Shown one piece after another: positions 1 through 9,382 of a DNA stretch of 34,660 nt. The stretch is from Deferrisomatales bacterium (lineage in GTDB: Bacteria; Desulfobacterota; Deferrisomatia; Deferrisomatales; JARGFW01), in assembly GCA_029211085.1 (NCBI GenBank), contig JARGFW010000030.1, forward strand, positions 1 through 34,660, in the 5' to 3' direction. The number at the start of each line of letters is the position of its first letter. Position 1 is the first letter of the stretch. The position numbers were made by a program, and so were the translations under genes. The notes under the pieces are model-generated. The model had not been told where the DNA came from and ran no database searches. It saw only the letters and a program-made list of their open reading frames with translations.

Positions 1-80
1 CCGTGGCGGAACCCAAAACCGGCTCAGATTTGACGATCAACACAGTTGCTCACTTTTCACCCAGCACCGGAGAACAGCAC

Positions 81-1139
81 ATGGCAAAGCCCCATAAGCA
101 GACAGAGGGAAGGACTTCACCCCAGCCGAGCCTCACCCACTACATCAACCGCAAGCGGCTGCTGGAAGAGAAGGTGCGCCGGCTCCGGGCGGAAGGTTTT
201 ACTGTGGCCGGACGCATTGCTCCGGCACAAATGGCCGCCGGGGATGCCGCGATGCGGCGCAACAGTCTGGTCGAACACTTCGGTTCCGTGGAGAAGGTTC
301 CAGACCGCCGCAAGGGGGAGCTGCAGGAACTTGAAGGGGTGATCAACACGAACCGGGAGGTCATCGTCAAAGGCCGCAATCGTGAGCAGCAGATCTCCCG
401 CGAGATCGCGGAGGCTCGCGAGGAGTTGGAAACACTGCGCTACACCGCGGGCTTCCAGGATGTCCTGGATTACCAGGCCAAAGTGGCAGACGCCGAACAG
501 CAGATCGAAGACTTGCGCGCCGCGATCGCCGAGCAGAAAGAGACCATCAGTGATGCTGAGGACGCGATTCCTACCCCCGGGGACCTGAAACAACAACGCG
601 ACACCCTGCGGGCCGAGATCGCCATGGGGGCCGAGAAGCAGGGCGAGTTGGCAGCCGTGGAGCAGGCGGTCGAGGAAGAAGCTACGGCCATCGACCAAGC
701 CCGGATCGACGTCGAGAAGACCATCTCCGCAGCCCGCCAGACCATCGCCGGGCTAGGGCGCAAGGTTGCCGAGGTGGAAGCCGCATTGGTGACTCTGCGG
801 GCGCAGGCCCCCGATCTGCTTTTGGCGTTCCTGCTCAACCAGGCCGAGGACGTTTGCCGGAAGTACGAACAGGCGGCGCACGCCGTCGCAAAGCAGTTCG
901 GCCAACTCAAAGCCATCGACGCCCTCATCTGCAAGCACGCCCCGGACCCTTACAAGAACGCCATCATGGGTCTGACGAGGCCAATCAATGTGCCTGGGGT
1001 ATCCATCACGCCCCACCAGGTCGCCGGCACGGCGCCGACCCTTCCGGACATGCTCGTCGATGGCCGCTACATTTCTGCCGCCGACGTTTTGGTACCAGAA
1101 CTGGATCGCATCAGGAGCCACGGAGTAACGATCCTCTAA
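81..1139 (+). CDS. Hypothetical coiled-coil protein of prophage-like region
   Basis: I do not recognise a family. The frame is open from position 3, but the ATG at 81 is preferred: GGAG lies 8 bases upstream, and the product then begins MAKPHKQTEG. The protein has 352 residues. Roughly residues 40-250 are rich in Glu, Ala, Arg and Gln with heptad-like spacing, predicting a long coiled coil. The last 90 residues are different and probably globular, containing DPYKNAIMGLTRP and PGVSITPHQVAG. No signal peptide or membrane segment is visible. It lies upstream of Mu-like genes on the same strand, so a phage or mobile-element role is inferred from context only. A structural or DNA-associated coiled-coil protein would fit. 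Confidence 0.6.
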   Translation: MAKPHKQTEGRTSPQPSLTHYINRKRLLEEKVRRLRAEGFTVAGRIAPAQMAAGDAAMRRNSLVEHFGSVEKVPDRRKGELQELEGVINTNREVIVKGRNREQQISREIAEAREELETLRYTAGFQDVLDYQAKVADAEQQIEDLRAAIAEQKETISDAEDAIPTPGDLKQQRDTLRAEIAMGAEKQGELAAVEQAVEEEATAIDQARIDVEKTISAARQTIAGLGRKVAEVEAALVTLRAQAPDLLLAFLLNQAEDVCRKYEQAAHAVAKQFGQLKAIDALICKHAPDPYKNAIMGLTRPINVPGVSITPHQVAGTAPTLPDMLVDGRYISAADVLVPELDRIRSHGVTIL

Positions 1140-1417
1140 TCCGACTTCACGCCCCTTTGCCGAGATAGGTGGGCCATAGGCAAGGGGGCGGGGCGCTCTC
1201 CGGTACCATCGGCGCCGAAGATCGCTCGAATGGCCCATCATGGCCCCGGCGAAGGGCCACCGCCGAAATCTGACCTCCATTCTCATCGGTTGCCCCCCTT
1301 CGCCTCTTTTCCTCTCTCCGCCGAGCTTCGGCGGGGAGCGGCAAGGGACGCCCGGTCGTTTGCATCGCCGCTCAAGGCATGGCCAGTTCACCGGCCGCAA
1401 AGAAAAAGGAGTAGACC
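1140..1417. other. Intergenic region with one hairpin
   Basis: I see no convincing gene here. A perfect 7-bp hairpin (CCGCCGA-GCT-TCGGCGG) sits at 1318-1334. It has no T-tract, so it is not a standard terminator. Short open frames on both strands lack family features. Confidence 0.4.
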
Positions 1418-1636
1418 ATGAAGACAGCAGCGAGCCAGTCACCCGCCACCCTATCCGAGGAAGAACTGCAGTTGTGTCGGATTTTCGGAACGTCACCCGA
1501 GGAGTATGCCGGCCAGAAAATGGCGCTGGCCACGGCTGCGGCGCAGGAACCCACCGGCACCAACATACTAACCCTCGCCAAGATCGCCGAGCTGTTCGGG
1601 AACACCCCTGAGGATCTCATAAAGCACGGAGGGTAA
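1418..1636 (+). CDS. Small protein with two LFG-x-[ST]PE motifs
   Basis: This 72-residue protein starts at an ATG preceded by AAGGAG at good spacing. It holds two related helical segments: CRIFGTSPEEY near residues 20-30 and AELFGNTPEDL near residues 57-67, each preceded by a charged or helical stretch (LSEEELQL, LTLAKI). The same pattern recurs at the C-terminus of the gpI-like protein encoded about 1.4 kb downstream (IQHAFGHTPEDL, LRHLFGEDW). In Mu-like phages, segments of this kind occur in the gpI/scaffold region. The protein may therefore be a detached scaffold-like or capsid-interacting fragment, but this is inference. The stop lies 7 bases before the next start, suggesting co-transcription with the Mor-family gene. 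Confidence 0.55.
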   Translation: MKTAASQSPATLSEEELQLCRIFGTSPEEYAGQKMALATAAAQEPTGTNILTLAKIAELFGNTPEDLIKHGG

Positions 1637-1643
1637 CGAAGCC

Positions 1644-2021
1644 ATGCCCTTGGAACAAACCGACCGGCACGCGGTTCTCCTCCTCCCCCAGAGCATGCGG
1701 AACCTGTTCGATTGGGGCATGAGCCTCGACGCTATTCACACTTTGATGGAGGAACTAGGCGGGCGAGTTCTCTATGTGCCGCAGATCGTCCGGTTGGATG
1801 GTCACATCACGAAACTCATCGGCACGCAAGAGGCGGAGATCCTCACCAGCGCGGCGGGCGGTCAGCACGTCTGCATTCCATTGGGTCACGTCTCTTCTGT
1901 GAGAGCCCGCCACGAGGCCATCCGCAAAGGCTACGACAACGGCAAGCCCATAAAAGATCTGGTTCGTGACTACCGGATCTCCGAGCGGCAGATCTGGACC
2001 ATCCTGGGTAGTAGCGATTGA
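1644..2021 (+). CDS. Mor (middle operon regulator) family transcription activator
   Basis: This 125-residue protein resembles the Mor/C activator family of Mu-like phages, which activate middle or late phage promoters by binding a dyad near the -35 region. The N-terminal half matches the Mor dimerisation region: a helix (FDWGMSLDAIHTLMEEL) followed by GGRVLYVPQ, the short beta strand that forms the dimer interface. The C-terminal half is a helix-turn-helix: RHEAIRKGYDNGKPIKDLVR, then YRISERQIWTIL as the recognition helix. Length is typical (Mu Mor is about 129 residues). The ATG has GGAGG upstream, overlapping the end of the preceding small gene. In an intact Mu-like phage Mor would drive lysis and head genes; here only fragments of such genes follow. 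Confidence 0.75.
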   Translation: MPLEQTDRHAVLLLPQSMRNLFDWGMSLDAIHTLMEELGGRVLYVPQIVRLDGHITKLIGTQEAEILTSAAGGQHVCIPLGHVSSVRARHEAIRKGYDNGKPIKDLVRDYRISERQIWTILGSSD

Positions 2022-2053
2022 AGCCCAGGGCGCACGCCGGCTGGCCGCCTCGA

Positions 2054-2069
2054 AAGGGGCCAGCCCCTT
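2054..2069. promoter_or_regulatory. Hairpin/dyad before the 2084 gene
   Basis: AAGGGG-CCAG-CCCCTT forms a 6-bp perfect dyad ending just before the AAGGAGG ribosome binding site of the next gene. It could be a protein-binding dyad or an mRNA hairpin that modulates initiation. There is no T-tract. Confidence 0.3.
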
Positions 2070-2083
2070 GAAGGAGGAAGCAC

Positions 2084-2377
2084 ATGTCAGAGGTTGATGC
2101 CGTGGAAACGAATCGTGAGTGGGCCGTACGGCAGGTTCTGTCGATGCTGGAGGGCTCCGGTCTGCCACGCAAAGGCAGCTACTCCCCCGCGGAAGTCTGC
2201 CAGTTGTTCGGCATAGAAAAGGAGACCTACAAGCTACTGGTCAACGGCACCACCTTCCCCAGTCGGGGAGAATACAAGAACCCGATTCATCGGCTCGCCT
2301 CGTTCCTGTTGGTTCGAGACAAACGCGTCCCGTTCGGATCGTTGGTCGACTACTTGGCAGCTCGGAAGACACCCTAA
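2084..2377 (+). CDS. Small hypothetical protein, possible HTH/excisionase-like
   Basis: This 97-residue protein starts at an ATG with a strong AAGGAGG site 6 bases upstream. The middle reads YSPAEVCQLFGIEKETYKLL, which has the look of a helix-turn-helix as in MerR or excisionase-type proteins (S-x-x-E-V-x-x-L-x-G-I). A basic, hydrophobic C-terminus follows (NPIHRLASFLLVRDKRVPF). It contains a CQLFG segment reminiscent of the LFG motif in neighbouring small proteins. It lies between the Mor-family gene and the gpI-like gene, so a phage regulatory role is plausible. I cannot assign a named family. Confidence 0.5.
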   Translation: MSEVDAVETNREWAVRQVLSMLEGSGLPRKGSYSPAEVCQLFGIEKETYKLLVNGTTFPSRGEYKNPIHRLASFLLVRDKRVPFGSLVDYLAARKTP

Positions 2378-2468
2378 ACCTACCCCGAAAGGCCGACCCA
2401 ACGATATGGCCGCCTCCTGGCACTGCAAAACTCAGGTCGGCGCCGCACAATCACCGAGGAAAACAGGA

Positions 2469-3143
2469 ATGCACTCACAGGCCCTTTCCGTACCCCTTGA
2501 ACTTCCCGCACGTGGCCAGGCCCCGGAGTGGGTGGAGCTGCTCCCGCTGGGGCCCACCATCAAGGGCCGCGATGGCCGGCAGTGGTTGAATGACCGGCCG
2601 GACGAGGTCGTGGCGGCATTTTCGACCGCGAACGAACCGGTGCTCATCGACTACGAGCACGCATCGGAACTGGCCGCGCCGGAGGGGAAGCCCGCGCCGG
2701 CCGCCGGCTGGCTTTCCCAACTGGCCGTGCGGGGGGGCGGCTCGGTGTGGGGGCGCGTCGAATGGACGCCGCGGGCTGCACAAATGATCTCCGACCGAGA
2801 GTACCGGTTCCTCTCGCCGTGCTTCTCCTACGACCGGCAAACGAACCGGATCGTGCGGCTGCTGTCAGTAGGACTGACCAATCGCCCGAACCTGGCCCTC
2901 GTGGCCTTGAATCGCCTGCTGGCGCGGGGCGCAGGACAAGCGATGGTGGTGAACACCGCGAACCCTGCCCCTGCTGCCATGGCGGGGATAACCCCAGAGG
3001 ATGCCGCGAAGATCCAACACGCATTCGGCCACACGCCGGAAGACCTGCAAAGGTGGGCGCCGCCGAGCACGGAAATCACGACGATCTCGGAAAAGGACGC
3101 GGCGACGTTGCGGCACCTGTTCGGGGAGGATTGGCGAGGTTGA
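2469..3143 (+). CDS. Mu-like prophage gpI family protein (prohead protease), short form
   Basis: The product matches the Mu-like prophage I protein family, the prohead maturation protease whose downstream in-frame part serves as scaffold. The diagnostic stretches are PEWVELLPLGPTIKGRDGR, VLIDYEHASELAAPEGKPAP, AAGWLSQL, WGRVEWTPRAAQMISDREYR, FLSPCFSYD and LTNRPNLALVALN. The frame is open from 2406, but the ATG at 2469 is preferred: it has GAGG upstream and the family begins at about this point. That gives 224 residues, shorter than the roughly 350 of complete gpI proteins. The scaffold part is reduced to about 70 residues carrying two FG motifs. No portal, capsid or tail gene follows, so this is probably the truncated edge of a prophage remnant. 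Confidence 0.75.
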   Translation: MHSQALSVPLELPARGQAPEWVELLPLGPTIKGRDGRQWLNDRPDEVVAAFSTANEPVLIDYEHASELAAPEGKPAPAAGWLSQLAVRGGGSVWGRVEWTPRAAQMISDREYRFLSPCFSYDRQTNRIVRLLSVGLTNRPNLALVALNRLLARGAGQAMVVNTANPAPAAMAGITPEDAAKIQHAFGHTPEDLQRWAPPSTEITTISEKDAATLRHLFGEDWRG

Positions 3144-3270
3144 ACGCTGTTGCGGCCTTCCGAAAAGGCCGGGATTCCTCCAACGGTCGTCGCGCTACAC
3201 CTGGACTTTCCGAAAAACCAACGAGCCGATCGTAATGACTCTCTCGTAGGCAGTGGGCGGTTCGGTATGG

Positions 3271-3504
3271 CTACGGGCGGGGAGAAAACCGGATGCCGTG
3301 GTCCCCGGGGTACGGAGCGGTGTGGGTGTGACTGCCGAGCAGAATGTCTTCGGGGATTCCTTCACCAGCGGGAAAGGCTGCGCAGGCGTTGAGATACTCC
3401 CGTTCCAGTTCTGGCAGGTCGTCTGCCGGGGTGAGATCCACCACGCCGAGGTAGTGTACACAGGAGCCGCAGACATCGGACGATGGGGGGAGCGTACCAC
3501 CCAT
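3271..3504 (-). CDS. Small Cys/His protein (CxxC...PYPGDxGIxF)
   Basis: This 77-residue protein is encoded opposite to its neighbours. It has a compact conserved-looking pattern: VCGSCVHY near residue 11, NACAAFP near 39, [13 protein letters not shown] near 49 and [10 protein letters not shown] near 64. I recall this pattern (C-x2-C, then C-x-AFP-x-GIP-x-x-I-x-x-G, then P-x-GD-x-GI-x-F) from small uncharacterised bacterial proteins, but I cannot name the family. Three Cys and several His suggest metal binding. The ATG at 3504 is chosen because GAGG lies 6 bases upstream; an in-frame ATG at 3516 lacks such a site. A likely extended -10 promoter lies about 36 bases upstream of the start. Function unknown. 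Confidence 0.55.
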   Translation of the reverse strand: MGGTLPPSSDVCGSCVHYLGVVDLTPADDLPELEREYLNACAAFPAGEGIPEDILLGSHTHTAPYPGDHGIRFSPRP

Positions 3505-3539
3505 GAGACACCTCATCGACTGTAGGAAACACCAAGGGA

Positions 3540-3548
3540 AATATACCA
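3540..3548 (-). promoter_or_regulatory. Extended -10 promoter for the 3271-3504 gene
   Basis: On the minus strand TGG-TATATT matches an extended -10 element. A weak -35 (TTACCG) lies 17 bases upstream. The predicted start of transcription is near 3533, leaving a leader of about 30 bases that contains the GAGG ribosome binding site. Confidence 0.4.
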
Positions 3549-3619
3549 CAGGGTAGGCACAACGGTAACGGCGTCGGTCCAAGCCAAGCGGCCCGTCCCT
3601 CCTGCAAATACTTTCGCAT

Positions 3620-3702
3620 TTGACGCCCGGCGACCGAGTGTGTACGGTTTGCGACGCTGGATAAGGGGGAGCCGAATGGGCTTGATGAAGAACTCCAGAT
3701 GA
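3620..3702 (+). promoter_or_regulatory. Candidate promoter and 8-codon leader ORF
   Basis: TTGACG at 3620-3625 is followed after 17 bases by TACGGT at 3643-3648, a weak sigma-70-like pair. A tiny reading frame then starts at the ATG at 3676, has GGGGGAG upstream and encodes MGLMKNSR before a TGA at 3700-3702. It ends 7 bases before the terminator hairpin. The arrangement resembles an attenuator or leader peptide, but could also be a short RNA with an incidental frame. Confidence 0.35.
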
Positions 3703-3709
3703 CAAGCCA

Positions 3710-3737
3710 AAGCCCGGGCGGGGTCGCCTGGGCTTTT
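3710..3737 (+). terminator. Rho-independent terminator upstream of the 3766 gene
   Basis: AAGCCCGGGC and GCCTGGGCTT form a 10-bp stem with one G-T pair and a 6-base loop, followed by TTTT partly within the stem. It lies only 28 bases before the start of the next gene, so it ends a leader transcript or acts as an attenuator. Confidence 0.65.
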
Positions 3738-3765
3738 CCGTGCACACGGTCAAAGGTGGTGCCAC

Positions 3766-4692
3766 GTGTCAACAGCACATTTCAGAATCACGTATGACGG
3801 CCCGGCTTTAGCCGACCACCAGATGGATGTGAAGAAACTTTCTCCGGCGCTCCATGCGGTCGGGGAACTGCTGGAGGCCGCGAACCGGGTTCTCAATGAA
3901 GATCACGGGAAGGTTTCCGTCCGGGTTCAAGGGTCGTTCAAAACGGGCTCGTTCGGCATCGACTTTGCGCTGATGCACAGCCCATGGGAAATACTGAGGG
4001 GCCTCTTGGTGCATGACAACACCCAGGCAGCTCTCAATCTGGTAGCTTTGCTCGGCTTGGCAGGGGGCACCGCCAAGGGGCTGCTCCAGTTGATTAAGTG
4101 GCTCCGCGGGCGCAACCCGACGCGAATCATCGACCTAGACGATGGCAGGGTGCGGATCGAAGTTCTGAATGAGGCCATTGAAGTCGAACTGGAGGTTCTG
4201 AAACTGCTACAGGATTACAAAGTACGCAAAGCGGTTGAAGCGATGATCACCGAGCCGATGTCCGAAGGGTCTGGAGTCGAAAACTTCGCGTCTGGGCCGG
4301 TCGAGGGGGACGGTTTCTTCGTGGTGGAAGCAAGAGAGGCCAGGGCCTTTGTTGCGCCGCCGGCCACGGACACTGACATTGGTGAAACGCGCTCGAACAA
4401 ATGGCTGCAGTTGGCTGGAGTATCCTTCGTTGAGGGAAACAAGTGGCGGTTTTCGGACGGGTCGACCACCTTCCCGGTCGCCATCGAGGATGAGGAATTC
4501 GTTCAGATGGTCCAGAAGAACGAGATCCGTTTCGGTGCAGGCGACCTACTGAGCGTCGACCTCGTGAGCCGTCAATTTCTGAACAACGCGGGCAAGATGT
4601 CCACCGAACACGTCGCCAAGCGAGTGTTGGAACACAGAAAGGCAGCAGTTCAGGTGAATATGGTCTTGCCCCGTGGTGAAAACGAAGACTGA
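3766..4692 (+). CDS. Hypothetical protein, 308 aa, accessory region
   Basis: This protein starts at a GTG with AAGGTGG upstream. I recognise the general type, an uncharacterised protein of mobile regions beginning [20 protein letters not shown], but can give no function. Residues 5-65 look like a mixed alpha/beta domain ([20 protein letters not shown], then [21 protein letters not shown]). A hydrophobic, Gly-rich stretch near residues 85-110 ([20 protein letters not shown]) could be a membrane hairpin or a buried helix. The second half is a beta-rich domain ([20 protein letters not shown]). There is no signal peptide. The gene is alone on its strand between a terminator and the tRNA-Lys insertion point, as expected for cargo. 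A defence or moron role is possible but unsupported. Confidence 0.6.
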   Translation: MSTAHFRITYDGPALADHQMDVKKLSPALHAVGELLEAANRVLNEDHGKVSVRVQGSFKTGSFGIDFALMHSPWEILRGLLVHDNTQAALNLVALLGLAGGTAKGLLQLIKWLRGRNPTRIIDLDDGRVRIEVLNEAIEVELEVLKLLQDYKVRKAVEAMITEPMSEGSGVENFASGPVEGDGFFVVEAREARAFVAPPATDTDIGETRSNKWLQLAGVSFVEGNKWRFSDGSTTFPVAIEDEEFVQMVQKNEIRFGAGDLLSVDLVSRQFLNNAGKMSTEHVAKRVLEHRKAAVQVNMVLPRGENED

Positions 4693-4699
4693 CTTCAAC

Positions 4700-4820
4700 G
4701 TGTCGCGCAGGCCCCTTCCGCGATGTTTTTCATTCACAAGCCGTGACAAACCACGCGACACCGAGTGACAAACCTTGTGGCGCGCTACAGAGAGATGGAT
4801 CGTTACCACAATCGTTACCA
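4700..4820. repeat. Cluster of short direct and inverted repeats beside tRNA-Lys
   Basis: GTGACAAACC occurs at 4743-4752 and 4765-4774 (22-bp period). GTGTCGCG at 4700-4707 is the inverse of CGCGACAC at 4754-4761. ATCGTTACCA occurs at 4799-4808 and 4811-4820 (12-bp period). The cluster lies between the last accessory gene and the tRNA 3' end, where recombinase arm-type sites would be expected. That role is inferred. Confidence 0.4.
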
Positions 4821-4837
4821 TATGGCGCATTGTATAG

Positions 4838-4870
4838 AAAAAGGGCCTAGGCGCAATCGCCTAAGCCCTT
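4838..4870 (-). terminator. Terminator of tRNA-Lys transcript
   Basis: AAGGGC/GCCCTT and TAGGCG/CGCCTA form two stacked 6-bp stems separated by a single C-A mismatch, with a CAAT loop. On the minus strand the hairpin ends in five T residues. It starts 8 bases after the encoded CCA of tRNA-Lys. Confidence 0.8.
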
Positions 4871-4878
4871 AGTATTAC

Positions 4879-4954
4879 TGGTGAGCCGTGCAGGACTCGA
4901 ACCTGCGACCGCCTGATTAAAAGTCAGATGCTCTACCACCTGAGCTAACGGCCC
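4879..4954 (-). tRNA. tRNA-Lys (anticodon UUU)
   Basis: A complete cloverleaf of 76 nt including an encoded CCA. The acceptor stem GGGCCGT pairs with ACGGCTC with one G-T pair. The D arm is AGCTCAGGTGGTAGAGC, the anticodon loop is CTTTTAA with anticodon TTT, and the T loop is TTCGAGT. A strong promoter precedes it and a terminator follows. The accessory region 1-4.8 kb lies immediately beyond its 3' end, the usual place for integrase-mediated insertion. Confidence 0.97.
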
Positions 4955-4974
4955 ACAAAACGAACAAGTGGGCG

Positions 4975-5003
4975 TTTATACCCGGAGATCCACGGTGTGT
5001 CAA
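4975..5003 (-). promoter_or_regulatory. Sigma-70 promoter of tRNA-Lys
   Basis: On the minus strand a consensus -35 TTGACA (4998-5003) is followed after exactly 17 bases by TATAAA (4975-4980). Transcription would start about 12-15 bases upstream of the mature tRNA. The promoter begins about 30 bases after the purA stop, so the tRNA has its own promoter rather than relying on the operon. Confidence 0.85.
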
Positions 5004-5031
5004 TCCGCGGCCCGCCCGGCTCGTGAACTGC

Positions 5032-7623
<2,592 letters not shown>

Positions 7624-7646
<23 letters not shown>

Positions 7647-9207
7647 TGATCACGTTTTCCAACTGGCGCAGCTCGGCGAGCACCTCTTCGCCCACATTGC
7701 TGTCAACGTTGACCACGGTGACCGCCCGCCCGCCGGGAGCCTCGCGGCCGAACTGCAGTTGCCCGATGTTGATGCCGCGGTGGCCCAGGGTGGTGCCGAT
7801 GCTGCCCACGAGCCCGGGGCGGTCATAGTTCCAGAACACCAACAGGTGCCCCTGGGGAATGGCCTCGATGGCGATGCCGTCCAGTTCCACCAGCCGCGGT
7901 TCGCGTTTGCCGAAGATGGCGCCGGCGAGGCTGTACTGGCCGGACTCGATGTCCACCCGCAGGCGGATCAGGGCGCTGTAGTCCTCGCCGTTGGAGGCGG
8001 AGGTTTCCACGACGCGGATGCCGCGGTTGCGGGCCACCACCGGGGCGTTGACCAGGTTCACCCGCTCCCCCAGGGAAGCGGCGAGCAGACCCTCCAGGGC
8101 GGCGGCGGTGAGTAGCGCGGTGCGTCCGCTGGCGGCCTTGCCAAAGTACTCCAGTTCCACGCCCTTCAGCCCTTGAATGCCCAACTGGGCCTGCAGTTTT
8201 CCCAGGCTGCGCGCCATCTCGAGATAGGGGCGCATCTGCTCCATGGCCTCGGCGGGCACGCTGGGCACGTTGAGGGCGTTGCGGATGGTGCCGCCAATGA
8301 GGTAGTCGGCGACCTGCTCGGCCACCTGCAGGGCTACCGCCTCCTGGGCCTCGGCGGTGCTGGCGCCCAGGTGGGGGGTGCAGATCAGGTGGGGGTGGCT
8401 CACCAGGGGGGTCAGCCCCGGGGGTTCCTCCTTGAACACGTCCAGCGCGGCGCCGGCTACCTGACCGGACTCCAGGGCTTCCAGCAGCGCGTCCTCGTCG
8501 ATGATGCCGCCCCGTGCGGCGCACACGATGTGCACCCCGGGCTTCATCTTGGCCAGGTTCTCGGCGTTGATGAGGTTGCGGGTCTCGTCCATGAGCGGCA
8601 CGTGGAGGGTGATGATGTCGGCGCGCCGGAACAGGTCGTCCAGGTCCACCAGTTCCACGCCCAGTTCCGCGGCGCGCTCGGCGCTGATGAACGGGTCATA
8701 GGCCAGCACCTTCATCTTCAGGCCCAGTGCCCGGTCGGCGACGATGGAACCGATGTTGCCCAGACCCACCACGCCCAGCCGTTTGCCGCACAGTTCGCGG
8801 CCCTGGAACTTCTTCTTCTCCCACTGGCCGTTCTTCATGCTCATGGTGGCCTGGGGAATGTTGCGCACCAGGCTCATCATCAGCGACAGGGCGTGTTCGG
8901 CGGTGGTCACGGTGTTGCCTGCGGGGGTGTTCATCACCACCACGCCGTTCTTGGTGGCGGCGGGCACGTCCACGTTGTCCACGCCGATGCCCGCGCGGCC
9001 CACCACCTTGAGGTTGGTGGCGGCCTCCAGGATCTCGGCGGTCACCTTGGTGGCGCTGCGGATCACCAGGGCGTCGTAGTCGCCGATGATCGCCTTGAGT
9101 TCTTCGGGAGGGAGCCCGGTGATGACATCGACCTGAAGGCCCTCCGTGCTCTTTAGGATCTCCACGCCCTGGGTGGAGAGGCTGTCGCTGACCAGCACAC
9201 GCTTCAT
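7624..9207 (-). CDS. serA: D-3-phosphoglycerate dehydrogenase
   Basis: SerA oxidises 3-phosphoglycerate to 3-phosphohydroxypyruvate with NAD+, the first step of serine synthesis. The product has 527 residues, the long three-domain form. Seen motifs are RAGIGVDNVD, the NAD-binding VGLGNIGS (147-154), and the catalytic set R232 in ARGGIIDE, E261 in FKEEPP and H279 in CTPHLGAS. An intervening ASB-type domain covers roughly 300-450, and a C-terminal ACT domain (NYDRPGLVGSIGTTLGHRGIN) is the likely serine feedback site. The start ATG at 9207 (MKRVLVSD) has AGAGGTG 5 bases upstream; the open frame extends further but lacks family sequence. It overlaps hisZ and is followed by purA. The serB phosphatase is encoded 16 kb away in this window. 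Confidence 0.96.
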
Positions 9208-9290
9208 GCCGCACCTCTGGTGAAGGGAGTCGCCGGAGACCGGCTGCAGGTGGAAGACTGGGGGACGGTGATCACGGTTGTTTCCTCCCG

Positions 9291-9328
9291 AAACAAAGAA
9301 CACGACCCGGCCCGGGGGGGCGGGGTCG
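9291..9328 (-). terminator. Probable terminator after rne
   Basis: Reading on the minus strand, a GC-rich stem closed by CGACCC/GGGTCG (9303-9308 with 9323-9328) is followed by TGTTCTTTGTTT. A second 7-bp hairpin (GGACGCT-ACCAA-AGCGTCC, 9356-9374) lies between it and the rne stop. The pair probably reduces read-through into serA. Confidence 0.5.
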
Positions 9329-9382
9329 AAGCAGGGTCGGTGCCGGCAAACCAGCGGACGCTACCAAAGCGTCCCGCCGCCG

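Noticed and set aside
1147-1365. 72-codon minus-strand frame in the spacer before the 1418 gene
   Set aside because: No ribosome binding site, Arg-rich composition and no family character; it spans the 1318-1334 hairpin.
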